A stretch of 9,284 nucleotides of DNA from Acidimicrobiia bacterium. GTDB lineage: Bacteria > Actinomycetota > Acidimicrobiia > IMCC26256 > BP-133. The stretch's first letter is position 1. The number at the start of each line of letters is the position of its first letter. Made by a program: the position numbers and the translations under genes. Where the stretch lies: positions 1-9,284 of the forward strand of contig JAICYE010000058.1 of assembly GCA_025934385.1 (NCBI GenBank), given 5' to 3'. This document shows, piece after piece, positions 1 through 6,656 of this stretch. The notes under the pieces were generated by a model. It had not been told where the DNA came from. It saw nothing but the letters and a program-made list of their open reading frames with translations, and did not search any database.

Positions 1-1
1 C

Positions 2-706
2 GCCGCAATCGCCAAGGCGCTCGTCGGTCCGCTCGGCGTCGAAGCGAAGCCGCTCCAGAACCACATCTTCATGGTCAGCCAGCGGGGCTACCGGGACAAC
101 GCCGGCATCCTGAGCTCGCCCGATGTCAACGACGCCAGGAAGCTCCTCGACGACGCCGGCTGGAAGCTCGAGGGCAACGTCCGCAAGAAGGACGGCAGGT
201 CACTGTCGGTCCGCTTCGTCGTCCCCAATGGCGTGGCCTCCTCGAACCAGGTGGCGGAGCTGGTGCGATCCATGCTGGACGGCATCGGCGTCCGGGTCGA
301 GGTCCTGGCCGTTCCGACGCAAGACTTCTTCAAGGTGTACATCCTGCCCGGGAACTTCGAGTTGACCGTGTTCTCCTTCATCGGCAAGCCGTTCCCGATC
401 AGCTCGAACAAGCCCAGTTACGTCTCCCCGAAGCCCGGCAAGAACGGGGAGCTCGACTTCCAGCAGAACTTCGCCCGGATCGGCACTCCCCGGATCGACG
501 CCCTGTTCGACGAAGCGACGAGTGAATTCGATGAACAGAAAGCGATCGACCTCGCCAACCAGATCGACGCCGCCATCTGGGACGAGGTCCACTCGCTCAC
601 GCTTTATCAGCGGCCCGACATCGCGGCCACCAGGTCACAGCTGGCCAACTTCGGCGCCTTTGGCTTTGCCAGCGTGGTCTACGAGGACATCGGCTTCACG
701 AAGTGA
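2..706 (+). CDS. ABC transporter substrate-binding protein, family 5 (C-terminal part)
   Basis: This is the extracytoplasmic binding lipoprotein of an ABC importer for peptides or similar solutes (SBP_bac_5 type), cut by the left window edge. The reading frame is open from base 2, so the ATG at 71 is internal and 234 residues are visible. The C-terminal lobe shows family-typical features: a segment of the kind 'A..LLDDAGW' followed by a charged stretch and 'R...P.G'; then 'VRSMLDGIGVRVEV', the 'LR..G..v' element; and near the end 'NFARIGTPRIDALFDEA' and 'IWDEVHSLTLYQRP', where the ligand-binding lobe closes. The pattern resembles the actinobacterial DppA/BldKB-like branch, but the ligand cannot be read from the sequence. 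The gene has lower GC and more A/T-ending codons than its neighbours (about 62% in 481-600). The stop codon lies only 13 bases from the stop of the convergent cupin gene. The signal peptide and any permease genes would lie to the left. Confidence 0.9.
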   Translation, partial: AAIAKALVGPLGVEAKPLQNHIFMVSQRGYRDNAGILSSPDVNDARKLLDDAGWKLEGNVRKKDGRSLSVRFVVPNGVASSNQVAELVRSMLDGIGVRVEVLAVPTQDFFKVYILPGNFELTVFSFIGKPFPISSNKPSYVSPKPGKNGELDFQQNFARIGTPRIDALFDEATSEFDEQKAIDLANQIDAAIWDEVHSLTLYQRPDIAATRSQLANFGAFGFASVVYEDIGFTK

Positions 707-719
707 CTCCCCAGGGCTG

Positions 720-1013
720 TCAGGTGGAGGCTTCGGCGCAGCGGACGCCGGTCGGGCCGACGGTGGCGGCGTGACGGGTGCCGGGGAGAAGTTCGAGGAC
801 GTCGCCCGGGGTGAGGGGCAGGTCGCCGTCGTCGGTGTGGAACACGATCGTGCCCTCGAGGCAGACGAGCGTCTTGCGGTAGGGGTGGTCGTGCCAGCCG
901 TAGGTGTCGCCCGGCCCGTTGCCCCAGGAGTGGAGCGCCAGACCGCGGCGTTCGAGCCCGGCGCGCACCTCGGCGGGGGTCCGGCCAGCGGAAGGAATCA
1001 GCGCCGCACTCAC
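720..1013 (-). CDS. Small single-domain cupin protein
   Basis: A 97-residue cupin, about the size of one conserved beta-barrel. Motif 1 is 'GWHDHPYRKTLVCLEG' (residues 39-54), with metal-ligand histidines H41 and H43. The position normally held by glutamate is K47. Motif 2 is 'GDVLELLPGTRH' (70-81), with H81 as the third histidine. A three-histidine metal site is therefore likely, as in cupin subfamilies with the 'HPY.K' variant. The role is unknown; such proteins can be small dioxygenase-like enzymes, isomerases or sugar-binding proteins. The start is GTG at 1013, and the next in-frame residues have no better start. A TAGGGT box lies 6 bases upstream, suggesting a leaderless mRNA. An AGGGTGG stretch overlapping it could instead act as a weak ribosome binding site. 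The cupin fold is secure; a specific function is not. Confidence 0.85.
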   Translation of the reverse strand: MSAALIPSAGRTPAEVRAGLERRGLALHSWGNGPGDTYGWHDHPYRKTLVCLEGTIVFHTDDGDLPLTPGDVLELLPGTRHAATVGPTGVRCAEAST

Positions 1014-1031
1014 GGCACCACCCTACGCGGA
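1014..1031 (-). promoter_or_regulatory. Putative leaderless promoter (-10 box) of the cupin gene
   Basis: On the minus strand TAGGGT (plus positions 1020-1025) fits the actinobacterial -10 consensus TANNNT and ends 6 bases before the GTG start at 1013. Transcription would then begin at or next to the start codon. No convincing -35 is visible. The same bases include a purine-rich stretch that could serve as a weak ribosome binding site, so the two readings cannot be separated by eye. Confidence 0.4.
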
Positions 1032-1099
1032 ATTGCGCTGACCGGACATCGCCAGTGGCCCGTCGGGCCCCGCGGATGCGACGTGATCAGGGCTGACCC

Positions 1100-1333
1100 T
1101 CAGAGCGAGTCGCCGTTGTGGTGGACGTACCAGTTCGCACCGAACATGGTCCCGAACCCGGGGCCCGCGAAGGCAGCCACGAACAGCCCAACACCGAGCG
1201 TGATGCCCACCGCCGCACCGGCCACCAGGAGGGCCGCGCAGACGATGGTGAACACAACGACGAACCCGATCACGGCGCCGGCGACAAGCGCCGTGGCGAG
1301 GCGGGACGTGGGTTGGGCTTCGATGACGGCCAT
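1100..1333 (-). CDS. Small glycine/alanine-rich two-helix membrane protein
   Basis: A 77-residue protein I do not recognise as a named family. After a short polar N-terminus (residues 1-12) it has two hydrophobic segments, about 13-39 and 41-58, rich in Gly, Ala and Val with small-residue spacing such as 'VAGAAVGITLGVGLFVAAFAG'. This suits tightly packed transmembrane helices. A short polar tail ends in 'WYVHHNGDSL'. I chose the ATG at 1333 rather than the in-frame ATG at 1387. The shorter form has a good AGGTGA ribosome binding site four bases upstream, while the longer form adds 18 residues without hydrophobic character and would overlap the divergent gene that starts at 1380. It lies downstream of no other minus-strand gene and is followed after 86 bases by the cupin gene on the same strand; the two could be co-transcribed. 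The function is unknown. Confidence 0.72.
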   Translation of the reverse strand: MAVIEAQPTSRLATALVAGAVIGFVVVFTIVCAALLVAGAAVGITLGVGLFVAAFAGPGFGTMFGANWYVHHNGDSL

Positions 1334-1379
1334 GGATTCACCTGTTGCGGGGACCCGGCTGGCGCGGTTCACTGACGCC
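1334..1379. promoter_or_regulatory. 46-base divergent intergenic region
   Basis: This short gap separates the starts of the small membrane protein gene (-) and the AceE-like gene (+) and must hold the 5' signals for both unless promoters lie inside the opposite gene. On the minus strand an AGGTGA ribosome binding site is plain. On the plus strand I see neither a clear ribosome binding site nor a TANNNT box near the ATG at 1380. In-frame ATGs at 1323 and 1332 are also possible starts. Confidence 0.35.
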
Positions 1380-3728
1380 ATGACCATCCGGGCGGAGACC
1401 GCCGAGCCTGCCCCGACGGGTGACCCTCACCTCGACACGCTCGACCGGGTCCGCCGGCGGGTGCTGTGGCTGGCGGCCAGCCAGGTGCACCACGCCAACA
1501 AGGTCCGCCAGACCGCCTCGGGGGTGAAGGTCGGCGGCCATCAGGCGTCGTCGGCGTCGATGGTCAGCATCATGTCGGCCCTGTACTTCTCCCAGCTCCA
1601 GGCGGCCGACCGGGTGTCGGTCAAGCCTCACGCCGCCCCGGTGCTCCACGCCATCAACTACCTGCTCGGCCGGCTCGACCGCCGGTACCTGACCGAGCTG
1701 CGCACGTTCGGCGGGTTGCAGAGCTACCCGAGCCGGTCGAAGGACCCCGACCCGGTCGACTTCTCCACCGGCTCCGTGGGGATCGGCGCCACCGCCACGA
1801 TCTGGAGCGCGCTGGCCCACCGCTACGTCGCCAGCCACTGCGACGTCCCCGCCGGCGGCCGCCACATCGCCCTGGTCGGCGACGCCGAACTCGACGAGGG
1901 CGCCATCTGGGAGGCGCTCGTCGACCCGCACGTCGAACGCCTCGGCGAGGTGCTGTGGATCATCGACGTGAACCGCCAGTCCCTCGACCGGGTCGTCCCC
2001 GACATCGCCGTCACCCGCCGGGCCCGCATGTTCGCCGCCGCCGGGTGGCAGACGATCACCGTGAAGTACGGGCACCGCCTGCGGGCCCTGTTCGCCCGTC
2101 CGGGCGGTGCGGCACTGCGCGACCGCATCGACCGCATGGGCAACGAGGAGTACCAGCGGCTGCTGCGCTCCCCTGCCGCCGAGCTGCGCCACCGCCTGCC
2201 CGGGGACGGGCCGGAGGCGGCCACGATCCGGAAGCTCGTGGGCGACGTGGGCGACAGCGAGCTCACCGCCGCCGTCGCCGACCTCGGCGGCCACGACCTC
2301 GGCGATCTCCTCGCCGCCTACCGCCAGGCCTACGCCACCACCGACCGTCCGACCGTCGTCTTCGCCTACACCATCAAGGCCCGGGGGCTTCCGACGCAGG
2401 GCCACCCGGCCAACCACTCCGCCCTCCTGACCGACGACCAGTGGCGAGAGCTGGCCGCCACGACCGGCGCCGACCCCGGCGATCCGTGGGCCGGCTTCCC
2501 GGCGGAGTCGGCCGAAGGCGAGCTCTGCCGGGCCGTCGCCGCCCGGCTCCGGCGCCCTCCCGCCACCCCGGCCACCCCTCCCGAGGTCCCGGCCGAGCTC
2601 GGGCGCGCCCACACCGGCCCGGCGTCCACCCAGGCGGCCTTCGGGCGCTTCTTCCTCGACGTCGGCCGGGCCGCGCCCGACGTCGCCCGGCGCATCGTGA
2701 CCGTCAGCCCCGACGTCGCCTCGTCCACCAACCTCGGCGGCTGGATCAACAAGGCGGGCGTCTGGCACATGGGCGAACGGGTCGACTGGTTCGCCGATGA
2801 TCCCGACATGCTCGTCCGGTGGCGGGAATCGAAGCACGGCCAGCACATCGAGCTCGGCATCGCCGAAGGCAACCTGGTCGGGCTGCTGGCCGAGCTCGGT
2901 TCCACCTGGTCCCGGGACGGGCAGCCCCTCTTCCCCATCGGCACGCTCTACGACCCGTTCGTCAACCGGGCGCTCGAACCGTGGGCGTTCGGCCTGTACG
3001 CCGGCGGCCAGTCGATCCTCGTCGGCACCCCGTCCGGCGTCACGCTCGCCCCCGAAGGCGGCGCCCACCAGTCCGTGATCACGCCGTCGGTCGGGCTCGA
3101 ACAGCCCGGCTGCATCGCCTGGGAACCGGCCTTCGGGGCCGACCTCGAGTGGGCGCTCCTCCACGCCCTCAGCCGGCTGGGTCGCCCCGGCGGGACGTCG
3201 GCCTACTTCCGGCTCACCACCCGGCCGGTCGACCAGACCCTCGCCGCCGTCCCGGCCGACGCCGTCGGGCGCGAGCAGCGTCGCCTCGACGTGGTGGCCG
3301 GCGGCTACCCGCTCCGCCGGGCCACCGGACAGCCGGCGATCACCCTCGTGGGGATGGGCGCCGCCCTCCCCGAAGTCATCGCCGCCGCCGATCACCTCGC
3401 CGGTCACGGCGTGGCCGCCGACGTGGCCTGCCTGACCTCGGCCGACCTCGTCTTCCGAGCGCTGCAGGCCCGCCAGGGGCTCCAACCGGGCGACGACGGC
3501 ATCCTCGACCGGCTCTTCCCGCCCGATCGCGTCGCCCCGATCGTGACGGTCCTCGACGGGCATCCCCACACCCTCTCGTTCCTGGCCGGGATCCACGGCA
3601 CGGCCATCGCCTGCCTCGGCGTGTCCGACTTCGGCCAGTCCGGCGACGTCGACGATCTCTACCGCCACTTCGGGATCGACACGGACACCGTCGTCGGCGC
3701 CGCCTGGGACCTGATCGACGCCAGCTAA
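1380..3728 (+). CDS. AceE-like thiamine-diphosphate enzyme (homodimeric pyruvate dehydrogenase E1/transketolase type)
   Basis: A 782-residue enzyme built like the homodimeric E1 of pyruvate dehydrogenase: N-terminal diphosphate-binding domain (about 25-360), pyrimidine-binding domain (about 410-615) and transketolase C-terminal domain (about 630-782). Visible motifs are 'GGHQASSAS' with H54; 'KPHAAPVLHAINYLLGRL' with H84; the cofactor motif from GD at 167-168 to N198 (the third Gly is A169); 'AYTIKARGL' near 329; H346; the 'HIELGIAEGN' block with the probable cofactor-activating E494; and 'EGGAHQS' with H563. It is about 100 residues shorter than E. coli or mycobacterial AceE, and the N-terminal segment used to contact E2 is mostly absent. 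The expected reaction is decarboxylation of a 2-oxo acid or ketol transfer. No E2 or E3 gene is in the window, and the substrate is not known. The start ATG 1380 has no clear ribosome binding site; 1332 or 1323 are alternatives. A lactonase-like gene follows after 13 bases. Confidence 0.88.
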   Translation: MTIRAETAEPAPTGDPHLDTLDRVRRRVLWLAASQVHHANKVRQTASGVKVGGHQASSASMVSIMSALYFSQLQAADRVSVKPHAAPVLHAINYLLGRLDRRYLTELRTFGGLQSYPSRSKDPDPVDFSTGSVGIGATATIWSALAHRYVASHCDVPAGGRHIALVGDAELDEGAIWEALVDPHVERLGEVLWIIDVNRQSLDRVVPDIAVTRRARMFAAAGWQTITVKYGHRLRALFARPGGAALRDRIDRMGNEEYQRLLRSPAAELRHRLPGDGPEAATIRKLVGDVGDSELTAAVADLGGHDLGDLLAAYRQAYATTDRPTVVFAYTIKARGLPTQGHPANHSALLTDDQWRELAATTGADPGDPWAGFPAESAEGELCRAVAARLRRPPATPATPPEVPAELGRAHTGPASTQAAFGRFFLDVGRAAPDVARRIVTVSPDVASSTNLGGWINKAGVWHMGERVDWFADDPDMLVRWRESKHGQHIELGIAEGNLVGLLAELGSTWSRDGQPLFPIGTLYDPFVNRALEPWAFGLYAGGQSILVGTPSGVTLAPEGGAHQSVITPSVGLEQPGCIAWEPAFGADLEWALLHALSRLGRPGGTSAYFRLTTRPVDQTLAAVPADAVGREQRRLDVVAGGYPLRRATGQPAITLVGMGAALPEVIAAADHLAGHGVAADVACLTSADLVFRALQARQGLQPGDDGILDRLFPPDRVAPIVTVLDGHPHTLSFLAGIHGTAIACLGVSDFGQSGDVDDLYRHFGIDTDTVVGAAWDLIDAS

Positions 3729-3741
3729 CGTCTCGGACCGC

Positions 3742-4683
3742 ATGCCGGAGCTCTCCCCCGACATCCGGGTCATCGCCGACGGCCTCCGCTTCCCGGAAGG
3801 GCCTGTCGCCCTGCCCGACGGCTCGGTGCTGGTCGTGGAGATCGCCGGCGGGACGCTCACCCGGGTGGCGCCGGACGGGACCGTGGACCGGATCGTCGAC
3901 CTGGGCGGCGGGCCGAACGGCGCGGCCATCGGCGCCGACGGCGCGGTCTACGTCGCCAACAACGGCGGCGCTGTCCGCTTCCGGGAACGGAACGGGATGT
4001 TCCGACCGGACTACGCCCCCGACCGGCCCGACGGCACCAGCGGATCGCTGCAACGGGTGGACCTCGCCTCGGGCGCCGTCGAGACCCTCTACGACGCCTG
4101 CGACGGGCACCGCCTCCACGCCCCCAACGACCTCGTCGTCGCCGCCGACGGGTCGATCTGGTTCACGGACCTCGGCCTCGTCCGGCCCCGGTCCATCGAG
4201 CGGGGCGGCGTGTACTGGTGCCGGCCGGACGGCTCGGAGATCCGCGAGGTCATCCACCCGCTCGACCAGCCCAACGGGATCGGGCTGTCACCGGACGGGC
4301 GGCGCCTGTACGTGGCCGAGACCAATACCGGCCGGCTGTGGGCCTGGGATATAGCCGGCCCCGGGGAAGTGGTCGCCCGGCGTCGACCGGCGACGGCGGG
4401 CGACGCCGCCTTGCTGGCCGATCCCGGCCGGCTGACCCGGTTCGACTCGCTGGCCGTCGACGGCGAGGGCTGGATCTGCGTGGCCCGGCTCGGGACGGGC
4501 GCCATCGTGGCGGTGCCCCCGAGCGGTCAGGACGACGGCGTGGATGTCGTCGCCATGCCCGATCCCTATACGACCAACATCTGTTTCGGACACGATCGCC
4601 GCACGGCGTTCGTCACGCTGTCGTCGACCGGCCGGATCGTCAGCCTCGACTGGCACCGCCCGGGTGGTGCAACGGCGTTCTGA
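3742..4683 (+). CDS. SMP-30/gluconolactonase/LRE-family hydrolase
   Basis: A 313-residue six-bladed beta-propeller of the SMP-30/gluconolaconase/LRE-like family, usual length about 290-310. The divalent-metal ligands expected for the family are all in place: E19 in 'FPEGP', N129 in 'HAPNDL', N178 in 'QPNGIGLSPDG' and D235 in 'RFDSLAVDGEG'. Blade repeats of the type 'DG.v.R' and 'DG.iwFTD.G' (about 134-146) are clear. Members hydrolyse sugar lactones or related esters such as gluconolactone. The actual substrate here is not readable. No signal peptide is seen, so it is probably cytoplasmic. It starts 13 bases after the AceE-like gene and is very likely in the same operon. There is no strong ribosome binding site. 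A TAACGT box overlapping the upstream stop, 10 bases before the ATG, could be an internal promoter, but this is weak. The pairing suggests that a sugar-acid lactone is opened and a derived keto acid passed to the E1-like enzyme; that is inference. Confidence 0.9.
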   Translation: MPELSPDIRVIADGLRFPEGPVALPDGSVLVVEIAGGTLTRVAPDGTVDRIVDLGGGPNGAAIGADGAVYVANNGGAVRFRERNGMFRPDYAPDRPDGTSGSLQRVDLASGAVETLYDACDGHRLHAPNDLVVAADGSIWFTDLGLVRPRSIERGGVYWCRPDGSEIREVIHPLDQPNGIGLSPDGRRLYVAETNTGRLWAWDIAGPGEVVARRRPATAGDAALLADPGRLTRFDSLAVDGEGWICVARLGTGAIVAVPPSGQDDGVDVVAMPDPYTTNICFGHDRRTAFVTLSSTGRIVSLDWHRPGGATAF

Positions 4684-4764
4684 GCAGTGTCGAACCGCAG
4701 GGAGCGCTGGCACGGAACTCAGGCTGAGCCGATCCGCAGACTTCCGGGGTAAGGTGCTCGTTCC
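4684..4764 (+). promoter_or_regulatory. greA upstream region with putative -10 box
   Basis: The 81 bases between the lactonase-like gene and greA hold TAAGGT (4750-4755), a fit to TANNNT ending 9 bases before the GTG start. AAGGTG (4751-4756) in the same place would also be a fair ribosome binding site with 8-base spacing. No good -35 is visible at the usual distance. A short CTCA-GGC-TGAG repeat (4718-4728) is too small to call a terminator for the upstream operon. Confidence 0.4.
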
Positions 4765-5238
4765 GTGGACGGTACGACGAGACTCTCTCCCCAGGCCCAC
4801 CAGCGGCTCTCCGAAGAACTGGCCGAGCGCTCCGGGCCGACCCGGCGCCAGATCTCGGAGTTGATCGAGCGCGCCCGCGAACTCGGCGACCTCAAAGAGA
4901 ACGGCGACTATCACGCGGCCAAGAACGAGCAGGGCCTGAACGAGGCCCGCGTCCGCCAGCTCGAGGCGATGCTCAAGCACGCCGTGGTGGTCGAGACGAC
5001 CTCCGCCGACACCGTCCAGGCCGGCACCGTCGTCGAGGTGCGGATGGAGGGGGACGACGAGCCGTCGACCTACCTCGTCGGCTCCATCGAGGAGCGCGGC
5101 ACGGGCTACGACGTGATCTCCCCCGGCTCCCCGCTGGGCAAGGCCCTCCTCGGCCACGGCCCAGGCGACGTGGTGACCTACGAGGCGCCGGCCGGGAGGT
5201 TCGACGTGGAGATCCTGGCCGTCCGCCCGCCCGACTGA
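4765..5238 (+). CDS. greA: Transcription elongation factor GreA
   Basis: A 157-residue GreA, matching the 158 residues of the E. coli protein. GreA enters the secondary channel of RNA polymerase and stimulates cleavage of backtracked RNA. Residues 1-76 form the antiparallel coiled coil, with the catalytic tip 'GDLKENGDYHAAKNEQG' at 41-57. The acidic residues D42, E45 and D48 correspond to E. coli D41, E44 and E47, the last being a conservative change, and A46 is replaced by glycine. Residues about 80-155 are the FKBP-like C-terminal domain, with the typical 'YLVGS.EE' strand and 'ISPGSPLGKALLG' (119-131), followed by 'GD.V.YEAP'. The start is GTG at 4765, set by AAGGTG eight bases upstream or by a leaderless TSS. 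A hairpin begins two bases after the stop. The gene is probably expressed on its own. Confidence 0.97.
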   Translation: MDGTTRLSPQAHQRLSEELAERSGPTRRQISELIERARELGDLKENGDYHAAKNEQGLNEARVRQLEAMLKHAVVVETTSADTVQAGTVVEVRMEGDDEPSTYLVGSIEERGTGYDVISPGSPLGKALLGHGPGDVVTYEAPAGRFDVEILAVRPPD

Positions 5239-5625
5239 GCCTCCCCGATACGGCGGCGCAGCGCTCTCGGGGAGTTGGCGGCCCGGGGGACGACCCGCCG
5301 GACGCGACGCCGCCCCCGGGCGACGACGAGCACGACAGACGGTAGGACGGCCAGGGCGGCGGCGAGGCGGGCCGGTTCGGCGAAGTCGTCATAGGCCTGG
5401 CGGACCCGCTGGGAGAAGAACCTCGCCGCCGGCGGCGGCTGCCGGGCAACGAACAGGTCGAGCGGCGTCCAGGCCCGGCGGTGGGCGGCGAAGACCTCGG
5501 GCGGGGAGCCGTCGACGACCACGACGTCGAGGCGCCCGGCCAGCCCGGCGAGGTGGGCGGTCAGTCGGGGGCGTTCCCCCAGGGCCGCAGCGGATCGGCA
5601 GGACGTAGCTGGCGGGGGCCGTCAC
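5178..5625 (-). pseudogene. Glycosyltransferase family 2 remnant: frameshifted, catalytic middle missing
   Basis: Two overlapping minus-strand frames make one broken gene. The first, from GTG 5625, reads 'VTAPASYVLPIRCGP' and then loses sense. The second carries on with 'LTAHLAGLAGRLDVVVVDGSPP' and 'EVFAAHRRAW'. Removing one base from the C5 run at 5576-5580 joins them in frame. 'YVLPIR' and 'VVVVDGSPPEVFAAH' are what I recall from the N-terminus of an actinobacterial GT2 family of about 300 residues. Straight after 'AHRRAW' comes 'TPLDLFVARQPP' then 'FFSQRVRQAYDDFAEPARL', which belongs near that family's C-terminal third. The nucleotide-sugar-binding and catalytic aspartates that should lie between are absent. 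Family resemblance fades near 5290, and the frame then runs antisense into greA to a stop at 5178. The GTG start overlaps the stop of the upstream iron-enzyme gene (GTGA), so it was once translationally coupled. An assembly error is a possible alternative. Confidence 0.65.
5241..5274 (+). terminator. Hairpin terminator candidate after greA
   Basis: CTCCCCGA (5241-5248) and TCGGGGAG (5267-5274) form a perfect 8-bp stem starting two bases after the greA stop. The 18-base loop is GC-rich and may fold further through GCG/CGC pairing. No T-run follows, which is common for actinobacterial terminators. Being symmetric, it could also stop transcription arriving from the minus-strand unit. The minus-strand pseudogene reads through it. 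Confidence 0.55.
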
Positions 5626-6656
5626 CGGCCGGGGCGGGCCGGGCGCAGGGAACTCCGGCCGGCCGTCCAGGAGGCGAGCAGGTGCTCGGTGAAGCGCTCC
5701 TCCACCGCCATCAGGGCCCGGACCCCGAGGAGGATGTCGGGGACGAGATCCGGCTCCCGGGCGGCGAGCCCGCCGACGAGCCCGTCCGCCGCCACGACCT
5801 CGTGGTGGGCGTCGGCCGTGACGTGCTCGGCGTAGAACCGGCGGGCGGCCGCCGGGAGCCCGAGCCGGTCGACCGTGGCGGCGTAGCGGCCCATCGGCGC
5901 GACCGACGTCATCTCGAACCCGGCGAGATGGCCCACCAGCGCGCCGCGCCAGCGGCGGTGCAGCCCGAACATGGAGATCAGGTTGACGGTGGCCAGCGTG
6001 AGGCCCGGCAGCCGGTCGACGTAGGCGCCGTAGGCCGAGTCGAGGCCGAGGGCGTCGAGCACGGCGGCGAACAGGCTGGCGTGCATGTCGGGTTCGCGGC
6101 CGCCGCCGTACTCATCGCACTGGATCTCCACGCAGGCGGCCTTCGGTCGACCGGCCAGCCGGGGGATCACCCAGGTGTGAGGGTCGGCCTCTTTGAGCTG
6201 GTAGGCCGAGCGGTGCACGGCGAACTCGGCGAACTGCCACTCCGTACCGCTCTCCTCGAACCACGTCGAGAGCGACGGCCCGTCGCCGGTCGTGACGAGA
6301 CGCAGGACGGCGGAGGGGGCCTCGTCCGGCGGGACCGCCTGGTCATCCCGGTCGGCCAAATCGCTCACCGCCGCCTCGAAGGGACGTTCGAGCCGGCGGC
6401 GGTAGTCGAGCAGCGACGGCTCCCATTCCCAGGCGTCGTCGACGCCGGCGAACGAGCGGTAGTGCAGTTCGTAGCAGAGGTAGAGCGCGAGATGGAGATC
6501 GTCGTCGGCCAGCGGATCCTGGCCCCGGACGGGCGGCGCGCCGGTCAGCGGCCGCGCCGGGCCCCGCCAGCGGTCGATCAGGAATTCGGACAGTGGCCCG
6601 CGCGGCGGGGGCAGCGGCGGGGCGGGGGCCACCGGCGCCGGAGGCGAAACGATCAT
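5622..6656 (-). CDS. Iron-containing redox enzyme, haem-oxygenase-like fold
   Basis: A 344-residue protein of the haem-oxygenase-like iron/diiron oxidase group (Haem_oxygenas_2 type, relatives of UndA-like oxidases). After a proline-rich leader (residues 1-20) the conserved 'PRGPLSEFLID' block begins. Candidate metal ligands lie in family-conserved blocks: 'LCYELHYRSFAG' with E63; 'FAEFAVHRSAYQLKEADPH' with E144 and H148; 'VEIQCDEYGGGREPDMHASLF' with E177, E182 and H192; 'GHLAGFEMTS' with E248; and 'EHVTADAHHE' with H278, D282 and H285. Members use iron and oxygen on small organic substrates; this subgroup's reaction is not known to me. The ATG at 6656 lacks a clear ribosome binding site, but the conserved block starts soon after it. 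The stop TGA overlaps the GTG of the GT2 remnant. In other actinobacteria I recall such genes beside GT2, PIG-L deacetylase and methyltransferase genes; only the GT2 relic is here. Confidence 0.82.
   Translation of the reverse strand: MIVSPPAPVAPAPPLPPPRGPLSEFLIDRWRGPARPLTGAPPVRGQDPLADDDLHLALYLCYELHYRSFAGVDDAWEWEPSLLDYRRRLERPFEAAVSDLADRDDQAVPPDEAPSAVLRLVTTGDGPSLSTWFEESGTEWQFAEFAVHRSAYQLKEADPHTWVIPRLAGRPKAACVEIQCDEYGGGREPDMHASLFAAVLDALGLDSAYGAYVDRLPGLTLATVNLISMFGLHRRWRGALVGHLAGFEMTSVAPMGRYAATVDRLGLPAAARRFYAEHVTADAHHEVVAADGLVGGLAAREPDLVPDILLGVRALMAVEERFTEHLLASWTAGRSSLRPARPGR

Noticed and set aside
707..729. Possible two-way terminator between the convergent substrate-binding protein and cupin genes
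   Set aside because: The stem (CTCCCC with GG-T-GGAG) is short, has a bulge, lies partly inside the cupin coding end and lacks a T-run.
522..1379. In-frame upstream extension of the AceE-like gene
   Set aside because: It would overlap the substrate-binding protein gene and run antisense through the cupin and the small membrane protein. The sequence has no family likeness.
1466..2800. Arg/Pro/Gly-rich plus-strand frames inside the AceE-like and lactonase genes (also 2819-4354)
   Set aside because: They are shifted frames of high-GC coding DNA with biased, repetitive composition and no motifs.
3726..3741. TAACGT box before the lactonase-like gene as an internal promoter
   Set aside because: It overlaps the stop codon of the upstream gene and is 10 bases from the ATG. 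The 13-base gap fits a simple operon better.
1338..3929. Very long minus-strand open frame (863 codons) opposite the AceE-like gene
   Set aside because: It is the antisense of a strongly conserved TPP enzyme in GC-rich DNA. The translation is low-complexity, rich in Gly, Arg, Val and Asp, and shows no domain.
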